Below, one piece after another: positions 1-6,427 of a DNA stretch of 14,948 nt. Numbering within the stretch: position 1 is the stretch's first letter; every line of letters begins with the position of its first letter. The notes below the pieces were generated by a model, which was given only the letters and a program-made list of their open reading frames with translations, ran no database searches and was not told the DNA's origin. Source of the DNA: a bacterium (lineage in GTDB: Bacteria > Krumholzibacteriota > Krumholzibacteriia > Krumholzibacteriales > WJIX01); assembly GCA_021160845.1 (NCBI GenBank), contig JAGHBT010000314.1, positions 1 through 14,948 on the forward strand, given 5' to 3'. The translations under genes and the position numbers were made by a program.

Positions 1-129
1 ATATTTATCTCAAATGAAATGATAGTTGAAGAAAAAAATCCGTCGTTCCTCAGTTTTCAAACGGAAAAAATAGAATCACAAATAGTTATCGAAACAAATT
101 TTACTTTTGAAAAGCGGAGCTTTCCCTAA
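1..129 (+). CDS. Possible C-terminal fragment of an unidentified protein, cut by the left edge
   Basis: Reading frame 1 is open from the first base to a TAA at 127-129, giving 43 residues with no stop. The end alternates hydrophobic and polar residues (ESQIVIETNFTFEKRSF), which fits a beta-strand ending, but I do not recognise a family. No start is visible because the frame runs off the window. The next stop-free plus-strand gene is far away, so this would be the 3' end of a separate gene. An open run of 43 codons can occur by chance in AT-rich DNA, so this is only a possibility. A weak hairpin overlaps the stop (CTTTCCC with GGGGAAG), but no T-tract follows it, so it is not a convincing terminator. 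Confidence 0.35.
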   Translation: MFISNEMIVEEKNPSFLSFQTEKIESQIVIETNFTFEKRSFP

Positions 130-430
130 TCAGGGGAAGAACATCCGACATTGAAGAAGCTGATCAAAAAGTCTTCTTGCTCACCGGAACAAAACCTAAC
201 CGGCCACATACTAAAAGCTCAAAGAGTACATGGCCACAGAGCCTAATCAGATATGAAATAAGGATATAACCTAGCTTAGGAATTAATTACGTAAATATTT
301 TTACTTAATTGCTCTTTGTGGTTGATGCTTGGAATCGAATGATTGTGCAGTAGCACCCTATCAGCTAACGGGCCCGTTCCATCTCGATCATTTCGTAACT
401 TTCACTATATAGAAAACAGACATGCATGGC
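130..430. other. Intergenic stretch without a supportable gene
   Basis: No reading frame here looks coding and no transposase or repeat was seen. The only structure noticed is a tRNA-like relic on the minus strand around 330-376, described in the findings. It lacks a paired acceptor stem and anticodon arm and is not called as a gene. The rest is AT-rich DNA between a possible gene end on the left and the terminator of the minus-strand barrel gene on the right. Confidence 0.5.
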
Positions 431-462
431 ATACAAAAAACGGGAGGCTAAAGAGCCTCCCG
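431..462 (-). terminator. Rho-independent terminator of the minus-strand outer-membrane barrel gene
   Basis: A perfect 9-bp inverted repeat (441-449 with 454-462, arms CGGGAGGCT and AGCCTCCCG) encloses a 4-base loop. Read on the minus strand it is followed immediately by TTTTTTGTAT (431-440). A GC-rich stem plus a T-tract is a textbook intrinsic terminator. It lies 27 bases beyond the stop codon of the 490-1713 gene and is oriented correctly for it. Confidence 0.88.
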
Positions 463-489
463 CCTGTTTAGATCAATCTAATCAACTGT

Positions 490-1713
490 TTAGAAATGAT
501 AAACAGCTGATATTCTGGTGATAACATCACTGTCTGCTTCTTTACCTGTCAGCCAATAACCCATTTCGAAAGGCGCTTCATCGGTAAGAACACAGTCAAT
601 ATCGAAATCGCTAACGTGGAAGGCAAGACCGAGATGCCAGTTGAATGGCGCTTCGGTTTCTTCCTCTATGTAATCATCGGTTCCATCGTTAGTTGTACTC
701 TTCATTTTGTTCAGAGACTTGGTACAGCCCGTGCGCACTGTAAGCCAGTCCTTGACATCCGTCTCAAGAGCCAGGAGAAAACGGGGCATGGTAACAATCG
801 AACCTTCCCAACTACCAGTAACACCCGTGGCATATTCCGAGGGCTCAGCCTTCATATACCTAAAGGGTTCAATACCGAAAACTAACATATTGTCCTCGTT
901 AACCTTAAAGTCGGCGGCTATACCCAGAGTGAAATTCATCGCCTTTACACCTGACATCAAATCTCCACCAAAATAAGCCGCGGCACTGTCAGCTTTAAGA
1001 TTGTATTCCGCCATGCCGAACCCTACGTACGGAACGAGTGTGATAGTTTCGTTGTAATCATAGAAGAGACGCGCGTTGAAATCCATTTTCATACCGGCAT
1101 CGTCGGTGATATCTCCATAACCTGTATTTTCATCCGTATATGAAACCATGGTATAATCAAAGCCAAGATCGGCATACATGTCATCATTGATATCCATACG
1201 GACACTGGCTCCTATTGTGGTATAAGCATAACTGTCCTCTTCGTCATTTGTATCGACAGGATCGTCATAGCTGGATAACTCACTAGCGCGGCTGAACCTA
1301 AGACCGAGGGTCATCTTATCCATCTCATAGGCATATACTAAATCATATTTATTATAGAGAGAATAATCGTAACAATCGTAATCCTTCCAATATCCGGGAG
1401 CTGAAACATTATCCCATATATCATTCGGCCCTCTTGTACTTTCCATAAAGAAGAGCCCGATTGTTCCATAATCACCGTATTCACCAAGACCGTATATGAA
1501 ACCATACATAGCATCGTGGTGGTACATGAGATCCACTAAAACAATATTAGCGTAGGACGGCAGAGTGGCGGGCCAATTGAAAATGTTGGCATCATCTTCA
1601 ATGTAATTACCAACATCACCCAAGGCTTCGAGTCTGCTGTTTGTTGCCATCACAGGCACTGCTAACGCAGCGATCATGATGACGGCCAGAGTAACTTCAA
1701 AAAACTTTCTCAT
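490..1713 (-). CDS. Secreted outer-membrane beta-barrel (porin-like) protein
   Basis: The product is 407 residues counted from the ATG at 1711-1713. An ATG 17 codons upstream (1764) is in frame, but the chosen start has a perfect AGGAGG 5 bases before it and opens directly into a signal peptide (MRKFFEVTLAVIMIAALAVPVMA, cut before TN). The mature protein starts with NSRLEALGDVGNYIEDDANIFNW, then shows alternating amphipathic strands rich in Tyr, Asp and Gly, such as MYADLGFDYTMVSY and LVPYVGFGMAEYN. It ends in VYHF, the aromatic C-terminus recognised by the BAM machinery. I know this TR/SR-LG-EDDANIF type of N-terminus from uncharacterised outer-membrane proteins of FCB-group bacteria. The role is inferred to be a general porin or structural barrel and the substrate is unknown. 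It is monocistronic, with its own candidate promoter and terminator. Confidence 0.75.
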   Translation of the reverse strand: MRKFFEVTLAVIMIAALAVPVMATNSRLEALGDVGNYIEDDANIFNWPATLPSYANIVLVDLMYHHDAMYGFIYGLGEYGDYGTIGLFFMESTRGPNDIWDNVSAPGYWKDYDCYDYSLYNKYDLVYAYEMDKMTLGLRFSRASELSSYDDPVDTNDEEDSYAYTTIGASVRMDINDDMYADLGFDYTMVSYTDENTGYGDITDDAGMKMDFNARLFYDYNETITLVPYVGFGMAEYNLKADSAAAYFGGDLMSGVKAMNFTLGIAADFKVNEDNMLVFGIEPFRYMKAEPSEYATGVTGSWEGSIVTMPRFLLALETDVKDWLTVRTGCTKSLNKMKSTTNDGTDDYIEEETEAPFNWHLGLAFHVSDFDIDCVLTDEAPFEMGYWLTGKEADSDVITRISAVYHF

Positions 1714-1718
1714 TTTAA

Positions 1719-1724
1719 CCTCCT
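1719..1724 (-). promoter_or_regulatory. Strong Shine-Dalgarno site AGGAGG
   Basis: AGGAGG lies 5 bases upstream of the ATG at 1713. It fixes the start of the barrel gene 17 codons inside the longest open frame. It is one of the strongest ribosome binding sites in the window, which fits an abundant outer-membrane protein. Confidence 0.85.
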
Positions 1725-1731
1725 GTAAGAA

Positions 1732-1790
1732 TTTTCCATTCCGGAAAAATTTCAGGCAAAACATTCTATGTCACCGCTTCAAGCAAGCGG
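1732..1790 (-). promoter_or_regulatory. Two hairpins in the 5' leader of the barrel mRNA
   Basis: Two perfect 6-bp stem-loops with 5-base loops lie between the candidate promoter and the ribosome binding site. One is CCGCTT (1774-1779) with AAGCGG (1785-1790). The other is TTTTCC (1732-1737) with GGAAAA (1743-1748). If the promoter at 1816-1844 is right, both fall in a leader of about 95 bases. 5' hairpins are known to stabilise abundant porin mRNAs such as ompA, and a similar role here is inferred. Confidence 0.35.
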
Positions 1791-1815
1791 GTAGCTACAA
1801 TCAATACGAATTCAG

Positions 1816-1844
1816 ATTATGACCTTCATAAGATGCACTTTCAA
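1816..1844 (-). promoter_or_regulatory. Candidate sigma-70-type promoter for the barrel gene
   Basis: On the minus strand TTGAAA (1839-1844) is followed after exactly 17 bases by CATAAT (1816-1821), each one mismatch (TTGAAA) or one mismatch (CATAAT) from the TTGACA and TATAAT consensus. Transcription would begin near 1809, about 95 bases before the ATG. The surrounding DNA is AT-rich, so chance matches are possible. Confidence 0.45.
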
Positions 1845-1900
1845 AAGGCTATCTAATCCATCCCCCCTTTCAAATAGCTCGTTTAAAAAACATGTTATCC

Positions 1901-1913
1901 GCGACACTGTCGC
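1901..1913. promoter_or_regulatory. Inverted repeat GCGACA-C-TGTCGC, possible operator
   Basis: Perfect 6-bp arms flank a single central base. It lies in the divergent region about 60-70 bases upstream of the candidate minus-strand promoter. It could bind a dimeric regulator; which one is unknown. Confidence 0.25.
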
Positions 1914-1936
1914 GCATACTTCTTTTCCCAATTCCC

Positions 1937-1952
1937 GATGGTATTAACCATC
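1937..1952. promoter_or_regulatory. Inverted repeat GATGGT-ATTA-ACCATC, possible operator
   Basis: Perfect 6-bp arms flank a 4-base AT centre, a 16-bp operator-like palindrome between two divergently read outer-membrane genes. No T-tract follows on either strand, so it is not a terminator. The cognate regulator is unknown. Confidence 0.3.
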
Positions 1953-2050
1953 AACCTGCTTTATTGAATACCCCCTTCCATAACCCCACTATTTGTCGCT
2001 TTACTATATTCGCAGGCAAAACTAAACCAGTAAAACAACTCTGTCAACCC

Positions 2051-2100
2051 TTTTTTTTATTTTTTTATTATTTTTTTATTATTTTCTCGAACAAAATTTT
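2051..2100. repeat. Phased T/A-tract block with an 11-bp tandem repeat
   Basis: T8 (2051-2058), T7 (2060-2066), T7 (2071-2077), T4 (2082-2085) and AAAATTTT (2093-2100) follow one another. The unit TTTTTTTATTA is repeated exactly twice (2060-2070 and 2071-2081), so the tracts repeat at about one helical turn. Such phasing is known to curve DNA. It lies roughly 40-90 bases upstream of the candidate plus-strand promoter, where an UP element or bend could act. Confidence 0.6.
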
Positions 2101-2140
2101 AAACCTCAATACTCAATTATTTATTTAGCACCTAAACATC

Positions 2141-2167
2141 TTGACTCCACCGCGCGACTACTATAGA
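2141..2167 (+). promoter_or_regulatory. Candidate promoter for the alginate-export-type gene
   Basis: TTGACT (2141-2146) is followed by TATAGA (2162-2167) with a short 15-base spacer. A perfect TATAAT occurs at 2170-2175 but is too far (23 bases) from this -35. The start would lie about 75 bases before the ATG at 2250. The spacing is not ideal, so confidence is low. Confidence 0.3.
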
Positions 2168-2249
2168 AATATAATAATAAAATTGCCACTGATTGTGAGG
2201 CGCGCACTGAGCTTCCGGGGTTTCTTATTAATTAAAAGGGGCAAAAAGA

Positions 2250-3602
2250 ATGCCGAAAAAATATCTTTCTTATTTTCATTCCATTCGGAAGACCTTCAGG
2301 ATAATCATTATACTGATTCTGAATGTAATTGTTTCCGGAGTTATAACAGCGCAATTCTCGGACGCTCTAGCCTCGGAGAATAGCACTTTCCAGTATGGGT
2401 TCAAGGAAAGAGTACGACAAACATATCTAAAAAATGCTTTTGACTTGGAGGATACTAAGGCAGACGACACAAATTTCATCAGGGTACGTTCCCAACTCTG
2501 GGGCGAGTGGGAACCGGTCGAGGGGTGGAAACTCTACACGCAGGTTTGCAACGAGCACCGGCACTGGTTCAAATCGACCAAGGGTTATGAAGATGAAGAT
2601 TTCAAGATCAATGAACTCATATTGGAGAATCTCTATATTGCCATAGACCGGATTGGGGGATCTATCTTAAGTATTAAGGTGGGACGTCAGAACATAATGT
2701 ACGGTGAGAGCTTCCTGATGATGGACGGCGGCCCCCTGGACGGTTCAAGGACTGGCTATTTCAACGCTCTGCGTCTTAAAGCTGAAACGGGCAAAAAATA
2801 TCTGGAATTCCATCTTGTTTCCGATCCGACCTGGGACAAATATATGCCCGTGCTGAACTCCCAACACAAAAGCCTAATCGAGAATGATGAAAAGGGAGCG
2901 GGGGTTTACTATGTGGACAACTCACTTACTAAAAAAAGAATAGAAGGGTATTACTTCTACAAGTGTGAAAATTACCCGGAGAACGGCAAAAATAATATCC
3001 ATACCACGGGCGCCAGGTTGAGCGGAGAGTACAGCCACGACGGCAGCTATGCAGCCGAATTCGCTTTACAGCTCGGCGACAGATTTAATCATAACAGAAT
3101 CGGTATGGGTGGGTACGCTCATGCTTCCTATGGATTTTCAACTTACCTGAACCCCGCCATCAGTGCGGGGTTAATCTATCTCTCGGGAGATAATCCCAAA
3201 ACTGATGAGTACGAGGGATGGAATCCACTCTACAGCCGCTGGCCGAAATGGAGTTCACTTTATATATATCCACTCGCTTCTTTCGAACGCGGTGTCGCCT
3301 ACTGGGAAAATCTCATAGCGGTCAATATCAAACTATCGGTTAACCCGATTGATAATGTAAATATAGACGCGTCTCTTTACTACATGAAAGCCCCGGAAAA
3401 CTCGGAAAAAGGTCTTTCTTCACCAATAATACTGGGAACGGGTGATGAGCGCGGTCTACTTTCAATTCTTAAATTAAAATGGGCTTATACCGATTATCTC
3501 AGTGGTCATTTGCTCTGGGAGCATTTTATACCCGGAGATTATTATCTTGACGGAGTTGATCCGGCAGATTTTCTCAGGTGTGAGTTAAGCTTCAAGTATT
3601 AG
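2250..3602 (+). CDS. Alginate-export-family outer-membrane beta-barrel protein
   Basis: The product is 450 residues. A basic N-terminus and hydrophobic stretch (about 16-36) with DALA before SEN (cut near 41) form a signal peptide. The mature part begins with the family-typical FKERVRQTYLKN (51-62) and RVRSQLWGEWEP (78-89). It continues with GRQNIMYGESFLM (145-157), which resembles the GRQ-(x)-FG motif of the Alginate_exp family (AlgE-like, Pfam PF13372), and PLYSRWPKWSSLYIY (326-340). It ends CELSFKY with a terminal aromatic residue. The start ATG has AAGGGG 8 bases upstream. AlgE exports alginate through the outer membrane in Pseudomonas, but many family members in other phyla have unknown substrates and no alginate genes sit nearby here. 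The role is therefore best given as a substrate-specific barrel of unknown cargo. It is a single gene, divergent from the other barrel and convergent with the peptidase gene. Confidence 0.8.
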   Translation: MPKKYLSYFHSIRKTFRIIIILILNVIVSGVITAQFSDALASENSTFQYGFKERVRQTYLKNAFDLEDTKADDTNFIRVRSQLWGEWEPVEGWKLYTQVCNEHRHWFKSTKGYEDEDFKINELILENLYIAIDRIGGSILSIKVGRQNIMYGESFLMMDGGPLDGSRTGYFNALRLKAETGKKYLEFHLVSDPTWDKYMPVLNSQHKSLIENDEKGAGVYYVDNSLTKKRIEGYYFYKCENYPENGKNNIHTTGARLSGEYSHDGSYAAEFALQLGDRFNHNRIGMGGYAHASYGFSTYLNPAISAGLIYLSGDNPKTDEYEGWNPLYSRWPKWSSLYIYPLASFERGVAYWENLIAVNIKLSVNPIDNVNIDASLYYMKAPENSEKGLSSPIILGTGDERGLLSILKLKWAYTDYLSGHLLWEHFIPGDYYLDGVDPADFLRCELSFKY

Positions 3603-3669
3603 TGTTTGAAAGGTAAACAGGATTCGATTGGTATCATTGAAGTTGCATTTTCTTAATATTTCTTTTATG

Positions 3670-4506
3670 TTACCCGGAAATTATTTCCCTTACACAACAA
3701 AATGATTCAGCCAGCTCTTTATTATAGTATTCGTCAGTCTCAATCAAGCTGCCGACATTAACCTCCCCTCTCGAATGAATAAACCTTCCAGCCCCCGTAG
3801 AGAGAGCAACATGACAAATCTTATCCGCCTTACGGAAAAAGAATAAAGATCCAGGCGCCGCGTCAGCAACTTTGGCTAAACCGGTCTCTCCGCTCACTTC
3901 AAACTGCAAGCCACTGTCGCGCGGCAACGCTACCCCCTCCATCTGAAAAACCCTCTTTATCAAACCGGAACAGTCAAAACCCCTTGAAGTAGTTCCTCCC
4001 CACAGATAGGGAACTCCTATAAATCTGCCGGCCCTGCCTATTAATCTTTCGAGATTCACCCTTCCAGCCGGAATGCCGCCAATATCGGATATATCAATAA
4101 AGCCTCTTCTCCCGTCCGGAAAAGTGACCTTGTAAAATCCATTCTTTTTACTGCCAAACCTGACGAAACTGCCTGCTACCAGCTCTCCGACGCGTGTTTT
4201 CCCCACATCAGCTTCTGAATATACAACTGCCGTGTTTTCAACAACCATCCCATTAACACCTCGCTTCCACCTCTCAATGTCACCGCGGTTTACTCTCATA
4301 ACGCTCCAGGAACGTACCCACCCGGTATATCCATCCGGCAGTTGAACAAGATACCAATCTCCTTCCCGAGTTAACCCCCTTAGCTCTTCACCCATAACCA
4401 CCTGAGTAACAAGTTCCCCCCCGTGAGACGGAATTTTTCGAATGTTACCAACACTACCACAAACTAATAACAATATATCTTCTCTTCGCCCAATGTAATC
4501 AAACAC
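3670..4506 (-). CDS. Cytoplasmic YkfC-like NlpC/P60 cysteine endopeptidase with two SH3b domains
   Basis: The product is 278 residues. Two bacterial SH3 domains come first, about 13-70 (VGNIRKIP, DGYTGWV) and 88-142 (DGRRGFID). An NlpC/P60 catalytic domain follows from about 150. The catalytic Cys is C179 in FDCSGLI, the general-base His is H232 in CHVALS, and the third polar residue is H244 in FIHSRG. There is no signal peptide, since the SH3b fold starts almost at once. This layout and length match YkfC, which cleaves the gamma-D-Glu to diamino-acid bond in murein peptides with a free L-Ala. The start is GTG, 7 bases after AGAAGGA and only 3 bases after the dppC-type stop, so translation is probably coupled. 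Its place behind a peptide importer supports a recycling role, which is inferred. A general peptidase is the alternative. Confidence 0.85.
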   Translation of the reverse strand: MFDYIGRREDILLLVCGSVGNIRKIPSHGGELVTQVVMGEELRGLTREGDWYLVQLPDGYTGWVRSWSVMRVNRGDIERWKRGVNGMVVENTAVVYSEADVGKTRVGELVAGSFVRFGSKKNGFYKVTFPDGRRGFIDISDIGGIPAGRVNLERLIGRAGRFIGVPYLWGGTTSRGFDCSGLIKRVFQMEGVALPRDSGLQFEVSGETGLAKVADAAPGSLFFFRKADKICHVALSTGAGRFIHSRGEVNVGSLIETDEYYNKELAESFCCVREIISG

Positions 4507-4509
4507 AAT

Positions 4510-5364
4510 TTAATCCTTCTCTTTCTTAAAAACATACCTTGGATCAAACATATCCCGGAATCCATCCCCAACCAAATTCAATGAACATACGGTTAAAGAC
4601 AATATAATACCGGGGAAAATCGTAAGCCACCAAGCCGAACGCATAAATACTATGCCGTCCGAAATCATCCTGCCCCAACTCGGCGAAGGGGGCTGAACAC
4701 CCAGACCGAGAAAGCTCAGGCTTGATTCCGCCATAATCGTCATGCCAAGACCCATCGTATATACTACAATTATCGGAGACATACACTGCGGTAGAATATG
4801 TCTGATCATGAGAGAAAAAATCCCCACGCCAGATGATTCCGCCGCCTGAACATACTGCCGTTTTCTTACCACCATAACCTGCGCTCTTACAAGCCTGGCA
4901 ATAGCCGCCCATCCAACCACCCCAAGGACCGTAAACAGGGTTGGGATACCGGGAGCGACAACGGCCATAATCGCTATAAGGAGCAGAAGCGTTGGAAATG
5001 CAAAGGTAATATCCGCCAGACGCATTATTACAGAATCAACCTTCCCTCCGTAAAATCCGGAAATTACGCCCATTATAAGACCAATAAAAAGAGAAATTGT
5101 TCTTGCCACAAAACCCACTGTAAGAGAAACACGTGAACCATGTATAACCCTGGAAAAAAGGTCCCTTCCAAATGAATCTGTCCCAAATGGATGCCTCAGT
5201 GAAGGAGCCTCAAGGGAATGGTCAAGATCAATTCCTCCCTTGTCCACCGGAGCGATTATGTCAGCCAACAGCCCTCCCATAACTATAAGCGTGAGCACAA
5301 CAAGTCCCACGAATGCTATATGGTTACGGGAGAATTTCCTATAATATCTTTTTAATTCACTCAT
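4510..5364 (-). CDS. Peptide ABC transporter inner-membrane permease, DppC/OppC type
   Basis: The product is 284 residues with about six membrane segments, the first at roughly 15-38. The DppC/OppC family signature HPFGTDSFGRDLFSRVIHGSR is visible around 58-78 (shown in part: GTDSFGRDLFSRV). The EAA loop that contacts the ATPase is at about 174-193 (AAESSGVGIFSLMIRHILPQ). LSFLGLGVQPPSPSWG (216-231) is also typical. It ends DPRYVFKKEKD, as family members do. It pairs with the DppB-type permease just upstream, with a 108-base gap between them, and its stop is 3 bases from the peptidase start. The ribosome binding site is weak (GAAAG). Substrate class (di- or oligopeptide, or nickel) cannot be told from the permease alone. 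The neighbouring peptidase favours peptides. Confidence 0.9.
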   Translation of the reverse strand: MSELKRYYRKFSRNHIAFVGLVVLTLIVMGGLLADIIAPVDKGGIDLDHSLEAPSLRHPFGTDSFGRDLFSRVIHGSRVSLTVGFVARTISLFIGLIMGVISGFYGGKVDSVIMRLADITFAFPTLLLLIAIMAVVAPGIPTLFTVLGVVGWAAIARLVRAQVMVVRKRQYVQAAESSGVGIFSLMIRHILPQCMSPIIVVYTMGLGMTIMAESSLSFLGLGVQPPSPSWGRMISDGIVFMRSAWWLTIFPGIILSLTVCSLNLVGDGFRDMFDPRYVFKKEKD

Positions 5365-5438
5365 TCTTTCAACACGGCTTTAACTCTAAAACAACCTTTT
5401 ACCCGGAACAATAATCTGTTTTAAACATTCAATACAGC

Positions 5439-5452
5439 TGATTACTTAATCA
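5439..5452. promoter_or_regulatory. Small inverted repeat TGATTA-CT-TAATCA in the dppB-dppC gap
   Basis: Perfect 6-bp arms around a 2-base centre lie in the unusually long 108-base AT-rich gap between the two permease genes. The sequence is too AT-rich and has too small a loop for a terminator. It could be a regulator site or a processing element, or chance. Confidence 0.2.
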
Positions 5453-5472
5453 CTTTATTAAAAAAATACACT

Positions 5473-6411
5473 CTATTCTTCCTTTTCCACCACACGAACC
5501 CTCGGATCTATAAATCCATAGCTTACATCCACTAATAGATTTACGACCATGAAAAGCACAGCCATAAAAAGTACCGCACCCTGGATAACGGGAAAATCAC
5601 GCTTCAGGATTGCCTGTACAATATACCTTCCCAATCCAGGCCACCCAAAGATAGACTCAGTAAGCACAGACCCGCCAAGGTAACTTCCAAAATCGCTTCC
5701 AACGATAGTAATAACCGGAATAAGAGCGTTCCTGAACAGATGTTTTCCAAAAACCACAAATTCATTCAGTCCTTTTGCTCTTGCTGTTCTAACAAAATCT
5801 TCAGAAGAAATATCAAGAAGACTTGAGCGTGAAACCCTCGCCACAGTCGCCATTGAAGCGAAAGAAAGTGTAACCGCAGGGAGGATAAGATATCTCAAAG
5901 AACCATTACCATACCCTGAAGGTGGAAGAATCGACAATTTTATGGCAAAGAAATATATCAGTAACAGACCCAGCCAGAATACCGGTATAGATACCCCAAC
6001 AAGGGAGAATGTCATAAGTGCTCGCCCCAGCCACTTGAAACGGTCCAGGGAGGAAACCGCTCCTATCACAATTCCAAATACTACGGCAATCAACATTGCA
6101 CTGAAAGCGAGAATCAATGTACGCGGGAAATATTCCTTTATCGAGTCAATAACCGGCCGGCCAGTCACAAACGACCTGCCAAAATCCAATCTGACTACTC
6201 TTACAATATAATCAACATATTGAAAAGGAATGGGCTTGTTAAGCCCCAAGTCTTCACGTATTCTGTCTATTGTTTCACTATCGTATCTTTCTCCAACAAG
6301 TGAAAGAATGGGATCTCCGGGAATGATATACATTATTAGAAATGTTACGGTTACCACACCGAACAAAATCGGAAAAAGTTGTGCGACCCTCCTTATGACA
6401 AATTTTAACAA
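5473..6411 (-). CDS. Peptide ABC transporter inner-membrane permease, DppB/OppB type
   Basis: The product is 312 residues. The N-terminus MLKFVIRRVAQLFPILFGVV followed by IIPGDP (29-34) is the classic DppB opening. The EAA loop is at about 204-232 (VRTARAKGLNEFVVFGKHLF), and SVLTESIFGWPGLGR (248-262) and FIDPRV (300-305) are family landmarks. About six membrane segments are visible. The start is TTG (6409-6411). An in-frame TGA lies 15 bases further upstream, so there is no room for a longer form. A nearby ATG (6422-6424) is in another frame. AAAGGA overlaps the stop of the binding-protein gene and lies about 13 bases before the TTG, which suggests coupled translation. It forms the membrane pore together with the DppC-type subunit. 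Confidence 0.9.
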   Translation of the reverse strand: MLKFVIRRVAQLFPILFGVVTVTFLIMYIIPGDPILSLVGERYDSETIDRIREDLGLNKPIPFQYVDYIVRVVRLDFGRSFVTGRPVIDSIKEYFPRTLILAFSAMLIAVVFGIVIGAVSSLDRFKWLGRALMTFSLVGVSIPVFWLGLLLIYFFAIKLSILPPSGYGNGSLRYLILPAVTLSFASMATVARVSRSSLLDISSEDFVRTARAKGLNEFVVFGKHLFRNALIPVITIVGSDFGSYLGGSVLTESIFGWPGLGRYIVQAILKRDFPVIQGAVLFMAVLFMVVNLLVDVSYGFIDPRVRVVEKEE

Positions 6412-6427
6412 CTTTAGAATTCATCCT

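Larger units (their letters stand above)
1714..2249. other. Divergent intergenic control region between two outer-membrane protein genes
   Basis: These 536 bases separate the minus-strand barrel gene from the plus-strand alginate-export-type gene. No convincing coding frame is present. A 78-codon plus frame at 1892-2128 runs through the poly-T block and has no family resemblance. The region holds a minus-strand promoter and leader, two inverted repeats, a phased T/A-tract block and a possible plus-strand promoter, each listed separately. Confidence 0.6.

Noticed and set aside
103..140. A terminator at the end of the left-edge fragment
   Set aside because: The stems (AAAGC/GCTTT and CTTTCCC/GGGGAAG) are short and not followed by a T-tract on the plus strand.
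330..376. An intact tRNA gene
   Set aside because: The acceptor strands do not pair, the T-stem is not complementary and there is no anticodon arm. It is kept only as a relic-type observation.
1892..2128. A 78-codon plus-strand reading frame in the divergent intergenic region
   Set aside because: Its C-terminal half is encoded by the poly-T block (Phe/Ile/Tyr run). It has no ribosome site and no recognisable family, and it overlaps likely control elements.
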